A stretch of 64,000 nt of DNA from Streptomyces sp. NRRL F-5630 (GCF_000719475.1 NZ_JOGO01000005.1:62001-126000), one strand, 5' to 3'; counted from the first letter of the stretch, positions 24,298-33,523 are shown. Notes: a model not told the origin generated them from the letters alone. Numbers and translations are program-made.

Positions 24298-27200
24298 TCA
24301 CAGCAAGCCGTGCGCCCGGAGATCGGCCACGTACTTGGTGATCAGCTCCGGTGGCAGGCTGGGAATGTCCTTCTCCTCGTCGAGGGCTGCGGCCCGTACC
24401 GCCGCGCGGAAGCGGTCCGCGGGCAGGGCGGAGCCGGGGAGCGGCCGTGCCGGTTCGGCGAAGGCGTGCAGCAGGGGGAGCAGCGAGTGCTGCCGCTGGC
24501 GGTCGGGGAGGCCCCGCAGGGCGGTCTCGAAGCGGTCGAGCCACTCGGCGTAGTCCTGGACGCGGGACAAGGGGTGTCCGGCCGCCGTCAGCCAGTCGAC
24601 GAAGGTGTCGAGGGAGATGGAGTCCTCGTTCGGGTTGACCACGTTGTAGGTCCGGTGGCCCTCTCGCGCTTGGTCTCCGAGCGCGGTGACGGCCCGCGCG
24701 GTGAAGTCCACGGGGAGCGCGTCGTAGTGCCCGCCGCCGGAGCCCCCGGCGTAGAAGCTGCCGGGTGCGATACCCGTCGCCAGCAGGCTCAGCAGGAGGC
24801 GGGTGAAGACGTCCGGGACGTTGAGCTGGCCCCGGTAGTCGGGGTGGGCGAGGATCAGGTTCGAGCGGAAGACGGCTACCGGCAGGCCGAACGCCTCGTG
24901 CGCCTCGCGCAGCAGCACCTCACCGGCCCATTTGCTGGCCGCGTAGCCGTCGGCGTAGTCACCGTCGAGGTCGCGTGTCGCGCAGGCGGTGCGGATGTCC
25001 GCCGACTCCTCTGCCGTCGCGTCGTTCCCGAAGACCACGGCGACCGTCGACAGGTAGGTGAACTGCTTGACGCGGGAGGTGACCGCGAGCCTGATCAGCT
25101 CGGCGGTTCCCAGCACGTTGGGGCCGAAGAGCTGCTCGTAGGGGAGGACGTGGTTGACCAGCGCGGCCGGGTGGACGATCAGGTCCACGGTGCGGGCGAG
25201 CCGCTGCCACGTCTCCTCGTCCAGCCCGAGGCGCGGTTCCCCCATGTCGCCTGCGAGCACCTGGAGATGCCGGGCCGCGGCCTTGCGGTAGCGCTCCACG
25301 AGCGCCGGATCGCCGCTGTCGAAGGCCGCGTCGAGCCGTGCCCGCGCCGCCTCGGCGGAGGAACCGCGGACCACGCACACCAGCGTGCCGTCCCGCTCCG
25401 CCAGGCGCTCCAGCCATTCGAGGCACAGGAAACGGCCCAGGTAGCCGTTGGCGCCGGTCAGCAGCACCGTCCGGGCCTCGGGCAGCGGACCTGTCGGCCT
25501 CTCGGCCTGCCCGGCGGTCCGCGTGCCGAGGAAGGCGTCCAGTTTCAGGTGGGCCGCGTGCAGTCGCGTCGCGCCGGGGCCGTGGACGGCGGCGGCGGTG
25601 GGGCGGCGGTGCTCCGAGGCGAGCGCCCGCTCGATGTGACCGGCCACGTGCCCGAGCGTGTTGACCGGGTTGATGACCACGTCGACGGGGATGTCGACGT
25701 GGAAGATCTCCTTGAGCAACTGGGAGAACGACAATGCCGTGAGACTGTCGCCGCCGAGTTCGAGGAACCGGGTGCCGGGCTCCACGGCACCGTCCTGCTG
25801 TCCGAGGAGCGCCCGCGCGGCACGGAGAACGGTCTCCGTCACCGGCCGGTCGGCGTCGGACTGGCGCAGTGCCCGCAGTTCGTCGGCCTCACGTTCGGAC
25901 AACGCGGTGTACAGCGCTTCGAGGCGGTCGCCGTATCGCTGCGTGAGGGCCTTCCGCAGCGGCTTGCGCACCCCGGAGAGCAAGCCGTTCTCCTGCGTGA
26001 ACGGCTCGGTCTCGACGAGGAGGTCCCGCGGCACCTCGTAGGAGTTCAGCCCCGCCTCGGTGGCGATCTCCCGCAGGGAATTCCGAAGGATCGACCTGAG
26101 GCGTTCGGTGTCCCCGCCGGCGCGGTCCAGGGCGTCCCGCGTCGGCACGACGACAGCGAGCAGGTAGGCGCGGGCGCTGTTGCCGTACAGGAAGATCTGC
26201 CGGACGGCCGGGCTGTCGCCGAAGAGCGCCTCCAGGCGGGAGACGGTGACGAACTCGCCCTGCGACAGCTTGAGGACGTGGGATCGGCGGTCGATGTGAC
26301 GCAGCCGGTCGGGGCCGACGCGGGCCATGATGTCGCCCGTGCGGTAGAAGCCGTCCTCGTCGAAGACCTCGTAGGTGGCGTCCGGGCGCCGGAAGTACCC
26401 GGGCACGAGCCTCTCGGACCTGATCAGCAACTCGCCCCTGGGGTGTGGCGAGTCGGTGGCGAAGTACCCCAGTTCGGGGACGTCGGCCAGCTTGTGGCCG
26501 GTCACCGGCGGGCAGAGCAGCCGGCCGTCGAGGGTGATGATGCCGCCTTCCGTCGAGCCGTAGCCGTCGAGCAGCCTGACCTGGAAACAGTCCTGGATGA
26601 ACGCGGCCGTCTCGGCGCTGGGCGGGGCCGAGCCGCTGAGGGCCCACAGGAGGCGACCGCCCATGACGTTCTCCCGCAACTCCTCCTTGACCCGCTCCGC
26701 CGGCTCGGCCGCGTCGCCGCCCGTCCCGGTCCGGCGGGTCAGCTCCGCCCGGTAGTGGTGGAAGAGCATGTCGGAGATGCGGGGGACCATGACGAGCTCG
26801 GTGGGGCGGACCAGGGAGAGGTCCTCAAGGAGCGTCGACAGGTCCCTGGAGGCCGCGAAGCAGGCGAGGCCGCCCCTGGCGAGCGTGCCGAACAGCACGC
26901 CCCGGCCCATCACATGGCTCTGCGGCAGGTAGTTCAGGACGATCGAGGGCCGGACTCCCTGGCCGGGTACGAAGTCGATCCAGAACTGCCGGACCAGGCG
27001 TTCGGTGTACATGGCGCCCTTGGGGCTGCCGGTGGTGCCGGAGGTGTAGATCAGCGCGCTGAGCGTATCGGGCGCCGACCCCTCGGGCACCCGGGGCAGC
27101 GGCGGCAGCGCCGCGCCCCGCTCGACGACCGACGCCAGCGTGTCCAGCGTCGCGCCACGGCCCTGGGCCGCGAGCCGGGCGCGCGCCGAGTCCAGCGCCT

Positions 27201-27822
27201 CCTGATGGGCGGTGGCCTCGGGGTGGTGGCCGAGGACGATGATCCTGCCCAGCGAGGCAGCGTTCGCCGCGACCTCGACCGCGACCTCCAGGTGGTCCAC
27301 GTCCACCGCGAGCAGGCCCGGTGCGCTCTGCTCGACGATGGGGGCCAGATAGTCCGCCGAGGCACCCGCCTGAAGGGGGACGGACACCGCGCCGGAGCGG
27401 ACACAGGCCAGGTCCACCACGGTGTACTCGGCGCTCGGGCGGCCCAGGACGGCGACGAAGCCGCCCTCTTCCACGGCGTGTTCGGGGTGGTGCCGCCACT
27501 CGGAGGCCACGGCGTCCACGCGTTTCCGGAGTTCGCCGTAGGTGAGAGTGTCGAACCGCTCCAGGAGACGCAGCGCGGTGCGGCCCGTCTCCGGGTCGGT
27601 GACCGGCTCCGTGGCGCGCTCGCCCAGGGCGGGGCGGTCCGCATACCCCTCCAGAACCGTGGCCATCAGGGCTGCGAGCGGCAGTCCCGGTCGTCGTAAC
27701 TCCTTGGTGACGTCGTCCAGCGGCGCGGTGTCACGGAACTGCGCGTCGGTCGCGTACAAGTGGGCGCCGCGCCGGTCGGACAGTGCGTCGAGCTCGTCGG
27801 TGCGGAGGGAGCTGTGGGCCAT
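24298..27822 (-). CDS. car: Carboxylic acid reductase (adenylation-carrier-reductase)
   Basis: 1174-aa three-domain enzyme that reduces a carboxylic acid to the aldehyde with ATP and NADPH. The adenylation domain has P-loop YTSGTTGSPKG near 259-269 and DGYGSTEGG near 419-427. The carrier site is LGGDSLTAL with Ser693 for phosphopantetheine. The reductase domain has TGANGYLGRFL near 789 and catalytic Y960-x-x-x-K964 in YAASKWAGE. Order and length match the Nocardia/Mycobacterium CAR family. ATG 27822 has GGAG upstream. A phosphopantetheinyl transferase is needed but is not in the window. The GntR gene 117 bp upstream on the same strand is the likely regulator. The acid substrate is unknown. 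Confidence 0.95.
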   Translation of the reverse strand: MAHSSLRTDELDALSDRRGAHLYATDAQFRDTAPLDDVTKELRRPGLPLAALMATVLEGYADRPALGERATEPVTDPETGRTALRLLERFDTLTYGELRKRVDAVASEWRHHPEHAVEEGGFVAVLGRPSAEYTVVDLACVRSGAVSVPLQAGASADYLAPIVEQSAPGLLAVDVDHLEVAVEVAANAASLGRIIVLGHHPEATAHQEALDSARARLAAQGRGATLDTLASVVERGAALPPLPRVPEGSAPDTLSALIYTSGTTGSPKGAMYTERLVRQFWIDFVPGQGVRPSIVLNYLPQSHVMGRGVLFGTLARGGLACFAASRDLSTLLEDLSLVRPTELVMVPRISDMLFHHYRAELTRRTGTGGDAAEPAERVKEELRENVMGGRLLWALSGSAPPSAETAAFIQDCFQVRLLDGYGSTEGGIITLDGRLLCPPVTGHKLADVPELGYFATDSPHPRGELLIRSERLVPGYFRRPDATYEVFDEDGFYRTGDIMARVGPDRLRHIDRRSHVLKLSQGEFVTVSRLEALFGDSPAVRQIFLYGNSARAYLLAVVVPTRDALDRAGGDTERLRSILRNSLREIATEAGLNSYEVPRDLLVETEPFTQENGLLSGVRKPLRKALTQRYGDRLEALYTALSEREADELRALRQSDADRPVTETVLRAARALLGQQDGAVEPGTRFLELGGDSLTALSFSQLLKEIFHVDIPVDVVINPVNTLGHVAGHIERALASEHRRPTAAAVHGPGATRLHAAHLKLDAFLGTRTAGQAERPTGPLPEARTVLLTGANGYLGRFLCLEWLERLAERDGTLVCVVRGSSAEAARARLDAAFDSGDPALVERYRKAAARHLQVLAGDMGEPRLGLDEETWQRLARTVDLIVHPAALVNHVLPYEQLFGPNVLGTAELIRLAVTSRVKQFTYLSTVAVVFGNDATAEESADIRTACATRDLDGDYADGYAASKWAGEVLLREAHEAFGLPVAVFRSNLILAHPDYRGQLNVPDVFTRLLLSLLATGIAPGSFYAGGSGGGHYDALPVDFTARAVTALGDQAREGHRTYNVVNPNEDSISLDTFVDWLTAAGHPLSRVQDYAEWLDRFETALRGLPDRQRQHSLLPLLHAFAEPARPLPGSALPADRFRAAVRAAALDEEKDIPSLPPELITKYVADLRAHGLL

Positions 27823-27939
27823 GGGTGGTCTCCTTGGCGTCCGGGGGAGTGGTTCGGTTCCGGGAGCTGCCGTTCGGGAAGGGGTGTCGCGTGGCGCGGC
27901 TGATGGCTGGGCAGAGGGCGTCGAAGCCCGCCGCGGGTG

Positions 27940-28650
27940 TCACCGTTCCTCCGCCGCTCCCGGCGCGTCGGGGTCGTGGTCGCGGGTGAGCCGGACGATC
28001 GCGGCCGCCGCGTCGCGGGCGTTGTCCGCGTCCCGGGCCTCGATGGCGTCGACGAGCCGCCGGTGCAGCCTGGCGTGCTCCTCCGCCTGGACGGCGTTCC
28101 AGGACAGGCCGCCCAGGGACGAGGTGAGTGCCGTGCCGAGGTAGTCGTACACCTCGACCAGCAGGTCGTTCCCGCTCGCGCGGACCACGGCACGGTGGAA
28201 CAGCGCGTCCACACTCGTGGCCGCGGACGCGTCGGCACCGGCGCAGGCCGCGTCGGCGTCCGCCAGCAGCTCCCGCATCCGCCGCAGCTCCTCCTCGCTG
28301 CGGCGCAGGGCCGCGGCCCCGGAGGCGTACTCCTCCAGGACGGTCCGCAGTTCCAGCACGTTGTCCCGCTGCGCGGCGCTCGCCCGCCGCACCATGACCG
28401 ACTGGAGCTCACTGGAGGAGCGGACGTAGGTGCCGTCCCCGGCGCGGGGCTCCAGCAGCCCCAGATGCACCAGTGCGCCGATCGCCTCCCGCAGCGTGCT
28501 GCGCCCGACCCCCAGCTCCTCGATGAGGACTTGCTCCGGAGGGATCCGCGTCCCCACCGGCCAGCCCCCTGCCTCGATGTGCGAGCGGAGGCTGTCCACG
28601 AGCTGCGCGGACAGGCTGGCCGTTCGTCGCGGTGCGCTGATGCGTTTCAT
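27940..28650 (-). CDS. GntR (FadR/FCD)-family regulator
   Basis: 236-aa transcription factor. Residues 10-75 form the winged helix (SAQLVDSLRSHIEAGGWPVGTRIPPEQVLIEELGV, then GRSTLREAIGALVHLGLLEPRAGDGTYV). The remainder is an all-helical FCD effector domain with DALFHRAVVRASGN and EEHARLHRRLVDAI, the latter carrying likely metal or ligand contacts. A perfect 17-bp palindrome lies 15 bp upstream of its start, fitting autoregulation. It precedes the carboxylic acid reductase gene on the same strand, so both may be one transcript controlled by an acid ligand. FCD proteins commonly bind carboxylic acids, which fits this setting. Confidence 0.9.
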   Translation of the reverse strand: MKRISAPRRTASLSAQLVDSLRSHIEAGGWPVGTRIPPEQVLIEELGVGRSTLREAIGALVHLGLLEPRAGDGTYVRSSSELQSVMVRRASAAQRDNVLELRTVLEEYASGAAALRRSEEELRRMRELLADADAACAGADASAATSVDALFHRAVVRASGNDLLVEVYDYLGTALTSSLGGLSWNAVQAEEHARLHRRLVDAIEARDADNARDAAAAIVRLTRDHDPDAPGAAEER

Positions 28651-28664
28651 GACAGCAGCATAGA

Positions 28665-28681
28665 CAAACGTCAGACGTTTG
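28665..28681. promoter_or_regulatory. Putative GntR operator
   Basis: CAAACGTCAGACGTTTG is a perfect palindrome with 8-bp arms around a central A, 15 bp upstream of the GntR start. Its core GTC-A-GAC fits the known GntR-family pattern (GTM-N0-1-KAC). Binding by this GntR is inferred. Confidence 0.7.
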
Positions 28682-28709
28682 AACATCGGCATTCGGCCAA
28701 GATCCCGCC

Positions 28710-28774
28710 GGGTGCGGGTGCGGGTGCGGGTGCGGGTGCGGGTGCGGGTGCGGGTGCGGGTGCGGGTGCGGGTG
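28710..28774. repeat. Hexanucleotide tandem repeat, unit GGGTGC
   Basis: Ten full copies plus 5 nt of GGGTGC without a mismatch, between the GntR gene and the next MerR gene. It is outside any supported gene. Six-base units keep all frames open, which makes spurious dipeptide-repeat ORFs on both strands. Confidence 0.95.
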
Positions 28775-28993
28775 AACGCGGCCGTCGGTGGTGTGACTTG
28801 CGACGCCGGGGGACCGTCGCTGAGCCGTGCCCCGGCTCGGCGCCCGGGCTCCCGGCATCGTCCCTGCTGCCGGGTGGGACGCAGGCTGGAGTTGCCCGGA
28901 GCGGCGGCGGCCGCAGCCGGTGGCGGGACCACCGACAGCCCTGGCACCGCCGACGTGTCGCCCGCTAACTCTGGCCGAGCACCGTCTGTCGCG

Positions 28994-29356
28994 TCAGGAT
29001 GAACTGCCCGATCGGCCCTGATCATGCGCCTTGGTGAGGCAGTCGTGCAGCCGCCCGCGCGTATCCCGCAGGTCCGTCAGACGCCGGTCGAGGCGGTCGC
29101 GCTCGGCCGCGAGCAGTTCCAGAAGCTCCGGCGACGCCCCACCGGAGTCAGCGAATGGCAGCACCTTGCGAATGGTGCTGCTGGCCAGGCCCATGGCGTA
29201 GAGCTGTTGAAGCAGCCTGACCCGTTCAACGGCCTCGGCCGGGTACCGGCGCTGCCCCCCTGGGTTCCGCGAGGAGTGGAGCAGGTCCTGCTGCTCGTAG
29301 TAGCGCAGCGCCCTGACGCTTACGCCCGCCTTCGCGGCGACCTCGCCGATTCGCAT
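28994..29356 (-). CDS. MerR-family regulator
   Basis: 120-aa activator/repressor. The N-terminal winged helix is complete: MRIGEVAAKAGVSVRALRYYEQQDLLHSSRNPGGQRRYP. It is followed by VERVRLLQQLYAMGLASSTIRKVLPF and a dimerisation helix with several Leu/Arg heptads near 80-105. There is no metal-binding Cys set, so it belongs to the small-ligand MerR group. ATG 29356 is preceded by a strong AGGAGG. It is divergent from the NAD(P)-binding protein gene, and a long-spacer promoter with a dyad lies between them (29387-29418), as expected for a MerR-controlled target. Confidence 0.9.
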   Translation of the reverse strand: MRIGEVAAKAGVSVRALRYYEQQDLLHSSRNPGGQRRYPAEAVERVRLLQQLYAMGLASSTIRKVLPFADSGGASPELLELLAAERDRLDRRLTDLRDTRGRLHDCLTKAHDQGRSGSSS

Positions 29357-29386
29357 CGCCACCTCCTGACCCGCCCCCACTCCGGC

Positions 29387-29418
29387 TTGCACCTGACGCC
29401 GACGTCAGGTTTTAGCGT
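29387..29418 (+). promoter_or_regulatory. MerR-type promoter with long spacer and dyad
   Basis: TTGCAC (29387-29392) and a TAGCGT/TTAGCG hexamer (about 29412-29418) are separated by 19-20 bp. The spacer and flank hold the near-palindrome ACCTGACGCCGACGTCAGGT (29391-29410, one mismatched pair). An over-long spacer with a central dyad is the hallmark of MerR-activated promoters. It points toward the NmrA-type gene. Confidence 0.75.
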
Positions 29419-29518
29419 AACGGACACCGGGACGAACCCTCTCGTCCGATTGTCCGGAGCACGCCTGTGACCAGCACGTCTCCGAACTGACTCAGCAAGA
29501 CCTCGGGAAGGATCAGCA

Positions 29519-29572
29519 ATGTCCGTCAGGCACACGGTCGTGATCGACGAAAGCGCAGAGTGGTCGGTGTGA
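29519..29572 (+). CDS. 17-aa leader ORF before the NmrA-type gene
   Basis: ATG 29519 follows a good RBS (GGAAGGA) and encodes MSVRHTVVIDESAEWSV. Its TGA overlaps the GTG (29569) that best starts the downstream gene, which has no RBS of its own. A coupling leader is the simplest explanation. No attenuator structure was identified. It may also be chance. Confidence 0.4.
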   Translation: MSVRHTVVIDESAEWSV

Positions 29573-30486
29573 CCCTCACCGGGAAAACAGTGGTCGTTCT
29601 GGGCGCTACGGGGCAGCAGGGAGGAGCGGTGGCCGCGGCGCTGCGGGCCGGAGGGTGGGGAGTGCGGGCGGTCGTGCGGGACCCCTCCGGTAAGCGGGCC
29701 CGGTCCCTCTCCGCCGTCGGCGTGGAAACCGTGCGCGGTGACCTCGGCGACGCGGAGTCGCTCCGCGCGGCCTTCTCCGGTGCCCATGGCGTCTTCAGTG
29801 TCCAGCCCAACGCGGGCCAGGCCGGGGCCACCCTGACCAACGAGGACGAGGTCCGCTTCGGCGCGGCCGTGGCGGAGATCGCCGAGCGCAGCGGGGTCGC
29901 CCACCTCGTCTACAGTTCGGCCGTCACCGCGGGTGCGCCAACCGGCGTCGCTCATCTCGACACCAAGAGCCGTATCGAGGCCCGTGTCAGGGACCTGGAC
30001 ATCGCCAGCACCATCATTCGGCCGGCCGCGTTCATGGAACTCCTCGTGACCCCCGGAACGGGCCTCGACCGGGGACACCTGTCGTTCCTGATGCGCCCCG
30101 ACCAGGCCATGCAGTTCATCGCCGTACGCGATATCGGTCGCGTCGTCGCCGCCGTCTTCGGCTCACCCGAGCGCTACGTCCGCCGCACCCTGGAGATCGC
30201 CGGTGACAGCCTCACCGGCGACGACCTGGCCGGGCATCTGACCCAGGCCGCCGGCCGGCCGATCAGCTACAGCCGCCTGCCGGCGACGCCGTCGGCACAG
30301 GACCAGGTCATCGGCCGGTTGGAAGCGCTCGTGGACGACGGCAGGCTGGCGGGACACGCGGACCTCGACGCGCTGCGCGCGGAGTTCCCGTTCCTGCTGC
30401 GCTTCGACCGCTGGCTGACGGGCCCTGGCGCGAACCTCCTCGATCAGGCGCTCCGCGCCTCCGACACGGCCATCGATCCGCGCTGA
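29569..30486 (+). CDS. NmrA-type NAD(P)-binding protein
   Basis: 305-aa atypical SDR of the NmrA/HSCARG group: VVVLGATGQQGGAVAAALRAGG binds the dinucleotide, then VVRDPSGKRARSL, HLVYSSAVTAG and IIRPAAFMELL follow. These proteins bind NAD(P) and act as redox sensors or reductases. The classical Tyr-x-x-x-Lys pair is absent, as is normal for NmrA-like proteins. GTG 29569 overlaps the stop of a 17-aa leader ORF; GTG 29560 in the same frame is an alternative. The gene is divergent from a MerR gene and lies behind a MerR-type promoter, so it is its likely target. A hairpin follows 14 nt after the stop. Confidence 0.87.
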   Translation: MTLTGKTVVVLGATGQQGGAVAAALRAGGWGVRAVVRDPSGKRARSLSAVGVETVRGDLGDAESLRAAFSGAHGVFSVQPNAGQAGATLTNEDEVRFGAAVAEIAERSGVAHLVYSSAVTAGAPTGVAHLDTKSRIEARVRDLDIASTIIRPAAFMELLVTPGTGLDRGHLSFLMRPDQAMQFIAVRDIGRVVAAVFGSPERYVRRTLEIAGDSLTGDDLAGHLTQAAGRPISYSRLPATPSAQDQVIGRLEALVDDGRLAGHADLDALRAEFPFLLRFDRWLTGPGANLLDQALRASDTAIDPR

Positions 30487-30499
30487 CGAGGCTTTCCCG

Positions 30500-30525
30500 G
30501 GCGGCCCGGGCCGTCGCGGGCCGCC
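30500..30525 (+). terminator. Hairpin terminator after the NmrA-type gene
   Basis: GGCGGCCC (30500-30507) pairs exactly with GGGCCGCC (30518-30525) around a 10-nt loop, 14 nt after the stop codon. Confidence 0.65.
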
Positions 30526-31045
<520 letters not shown>

Positions 31046-31723
31046 TCACAGCTCCGCGTCGCGGACCAGGAGCGCGATCTGTACCCGGTTCTCGACCGTC
31101 AGCTTGGCGAACAGCCTGCCCGTGTGTGCCTTGACGGTCGCGATGCTGATGTGCAGCCGCCGGGCGATCTCCGGGTTGCCCAGGCCGTCCGCGATGGCCC
31201 GGGCGGTTTCGAGTTCTCGTTCGGTCAGCGCGGCCAGTTGTCTCCGTGCTGCTTCGCGGGTCGCGTCGTGTGCGTGGGAGGACCGTGGGCCGGTGGCCGC
31301 GGCGATCACACGTGCCGTGGCAGCGGGTGACAGGACGGGGTTGCCCTCCGCGACGGTCCGCACCGCGTCGAGAATCCGCGGCGGTGGGGTGTCTTTGAGG
31401 ACGAACCCGAGTGCTCCCGCCTCCAGCGCGCCCAGCACCAGAGCGTCGGAGTCGAACGTGGTCAGCATGAGCACTCCGGGCGGCACCCGGCGGGTGAGGA
31501 TCTCCCGGGTCGCGCTGAGACCGTCACGGCCGGGCATCCGCACGTCCATCAGCACCACGTCCGGCCGGTGCTCGTCCACCGCGGCGATCGCGGCGTCCCC
31601 GTCGGCGGCCTCCGCGACCACGGTCAGGTCCGGTTCGCCATCGACGACCAGCCGCAGCACCACGCGCACCAACTGGTCGTCGTCGACGATGACGACGCGC
31701 ACCGGCTCCCGCTCACCGTCCAC
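31046..31723 (-). CDS. NarL/FixJ-family response regulator
   Basis: 225-aa two-component regulator. The receiver domain has acidic residues at VDDDQ (14-16), the phospho-acceptor Asp60 in VVLMDVRMPG, Thr in MLTTFDSDA and Lys in FVLKDTPP. The LuxR-type DNA-binding domain is at the C-terminus: LTERELETARAIADGLGNPEIARRLHISIATVKAHTGRLFAKL. The GTG start comes directly after the stop of the kinase gene (TGAGTG), so both are coupled on one message. No transporter or effector gene is attached, so targets are unknown. Confidence 0.93.
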   Translation of the reverse strand: MDGEREPVRVVIVDDDQLVRVVLRLVVDGEPDLTVVAEAADGDAAIAAVDEHRPDVVLMDVRMPGRDGLSATREILTRRVPPGVLMLTTFDSDALVLGALEAGALGFVLKDTPPPRILDAVRTVAEGNPVLSPAATARVIAAATGPRSSHAHDATREAARRQLAALTERELETARAIADGLGNPEIARRLHISIATVKAHTGRLFAKLTVENRVQIALLVRDAEL

Positions 31724-32911
31724 TCAGGTTCTCTTTTCGCGCGTGCGGTGCGGCCAGGGCAGTCGTGCGGTGAGGAGGTATCCACCGTCGGATGTGGGGC
31801 GATGGTCGAGCGTTCCGCCCACGAGGGTGACGCGCTCGCCGAGGCCGAGCAGGCCGAATCCCGACACCGGCGAGCGCACGTTTCCGCTGCGGCCAGCGGA
31901 GTTGCGGACACCCACCTCCAGCTTGTCGCCTTCTGTTCCTTCGAGGGTGATGCGTATGTGTGCGCCCGGCGCATGTTTGGCGGCGTTGGTCAGTCCTTCC
32001 TGGACGATCCGGTAGCAGGTTCGCCCCACGACGTCGGGCGGCTCCCCCGTCAGGCTCGTGGTGAGTGCGACGTCCAGCCCGGAGGCGCGGGCGTCGGCCA
32101 CCAGGCCCGGAACGCGGTCGAGCGAGGGCTGAGGGGGCTCCGGGCGGGCGGGCCCGGCCCGGAGCACACCGAGCACATCCCGTAGTTCCTCCAGGGCCTG
32201 ATGGGAGCCGTCGGCGATGGAGCGGACCAGCATGCGGTTCTCCTCCGCCGGGAGGTCGCCGCGGTGGTCGAGCGCCCCGGCCTGCATGGCCACCAGGGAG
32301 ATCCGGTGTGCGAGCACGTCGTGCATCTCGCGGGCGATCCGGTTGCGCTCCAGGGCCCGGGCCTGCGCCGCTCGCGCGGTCTGTTCCCGTTCCGCGCTCT
32401 CCGCCCGGTCCCGCAGGGACCGCACTTCGGCACGCCGCGCGCCCACGGCCATGCCCACGGCCGCCGCGATGCCCGCCGTCAGCGCCGAGAGGGCGAACTG
32501 GACCCACCACGGGCTGGGCGGCCCCGCGCCCTGGACCGGATGGAGCTCGACGGCGCACTGTGACGCGGTCACGTAGGCCAGCCCGACGACCCCGATCTCC
32601 ACCGGACGGCGACGAGTGGAGACCGAAGCCAGCGCCACGAGCATGGCGCCGGTGGCGAGTGCCGACGCGGTCGACGCGATCGCGACCGTCATGCCGACGG
32701 CGAGCGGGAACCGCCGTCGCCACACGAGCGCCGTCAAGCAGCCGAGCGCCACCAGCGGATCACCGATCAGGAACCACGGCTCCGTTTCGGCCGCCTGCCG
32801 CTTCAGCAGCACACCGGTGGCGAGCCAGACCGGTATGCCCACTGCCGCGGCTGCTGCCAGCCGCCAGGCATGCGGCCACCATGCCCGCCAGGGTGCGACG
32901 TCCGTGTCCAC
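31724..32911 (-). CDS. Two-component sensor histidine kinase (HisKA_3)
   Basis: 395-aa membrane kinase. The N-terminal 160 residues hold about four to five hydrophobic segments with almost no extracytoplasmic loop, suggesting a membrane-embedded sensor. The dimerisation/phospho-acceptor helix is ERNRIAREMHDVLAHRISL with His197. The ATPase domain shows IVQEGLTNAAKHAPGA (N box) and SGFGLLGLGERV (G box). The GTG at 32911 is the first reasonable start, VDTDVAPWRAWW; no strong RBS is visible, so the start is less certain. It is coupled to the NarL-type regulator downstream. The signal is not predictable from sequence. Confidence 0.88.
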   Translation of the reverse strand: MDTDVAPWRAWWPHAWRLAAAAAVGIPVWLATGVLLKRQAAETEPWFLIGDPLVALGCLTALVWRRRFPLAVGMTVAIASTASALATGAMLVALASVSTRRRPVEIGVVGLAYVTASQCAVELHPVQGAGPPSPWWVQFALSALTAGIAAAVGMAVGARRAEVRSLRDRAESAEREQTARAAQARALERNRIAREMHDVLAHRISLVAMQAGALDHRGDLPAEENRMLVRSIADGSHQALEELRDVLGVLRAGPARPEPPQPSLDRVPGLVADARASGLDVALTTSLTGEPPDVVGRTCYRIVQEGLTNAAKHAPGAHIRITLEGTEGDKLEVGVRNSAGRSGNVRSPVSGFGLLGLGERVTLVGGTLDHRPTSDGGYLLTARLPWPHRTREKRT

Positions 32912-33523
32912 CTGGCCATTATCGCGAGACCGGGTGTCCGGTGACCAGGGCCGAAGGACGATCCGCCTTGGACCAAAGTCGATGACCGTCTCGCCTGAGG
33001 TCGAAGGTCCTTCGAGCCGTGGGACCGATGCGGAGGCCGCGCCGCGCGGACAGACTCTTTCCGTGCCGAGACGCCCGGACACGGGACGGAGAGGCGCGAT
33101 GCGCGAGGTGGTTTCGGAGCCTTTGAACCGGTGGGGAGGGTGATCATGGACCTGACCGCCCAAGCGGCGATCCGCGGTCTCCTCCATCGGGACACGGGAC
33201 ACGGGGACTTCGGGCCGTCCCAGGGCATCGACGACTCGGTCCCGGGCGGCTTTGCCGACCGGATGACTCCTCGCGGAGTCCACCGCCCTCGACGCGACGG
33301 TGCTCGACGGCCGGGCACACACCCACCGGACACACACCCACCGGGAACCGGACGCCGGGCGGGCCGGTGGTTGCGGAGAAATCCGCTGCCGAGAAAGCAC
33401 CTGACGCCCTCCGGCACCCGGCCGGGCCCTGTCCGCCGGCCTCCACGGGACGGCCGGACCTGACGGCCGGTGTACCGAGCCGTCGCCCCGGCGTCCCCAC
33501 GCGCCCCTACAGGAGGACATCAC
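32912..33523. other. Region with a possible broken small gene
   Basis: About 610 bp between divergent genes. ATG 33146 has a good RBS (GGGAGGG) and begins MDLTAQAAIRGLLHRDTGHG. The frame soon turns Arg/Pro-rich, while the neighbouring frame reads LLAESTALDATVLDG, which suggests a frameshifted remnant. I do not recognise a family. A short CACACACCCACCGG repeat occurs near 33315-33345. Confidence 0.3.

Noticed and set aside
24163..27699. A 1178-codon plus-strand open frame opposite the carboxylic acid reductase gene
   Set aside because: It lacks any motif and mirrors third-position GC of the antisense gene, which has complete enzyme domains.
24298..27822. A nonribosomal peptide synthetase module or biosynthetic gene cluster
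   Set aside because: The adenylation/carrier/reductase order and the full-length match are those of carboxylic acid reductase, and no condensation domain or other cluster genes are nearby.
28710..28774. A CRISPR array at the GGGTGC repeats
   Set aside because: Units are 6 bp with no spacers; there are no cas genes. The same applies to the arrays at 30531, 38386 and 45585.
28700..28800. Dipeptide-repeat proteins (Arg-Val, Gly-Ala, His-Pro) over the hexamer array
   Set aside because: They arise in every frame because the repeat length is a multiple of three; none has an RBS or extends into a conserved domain.
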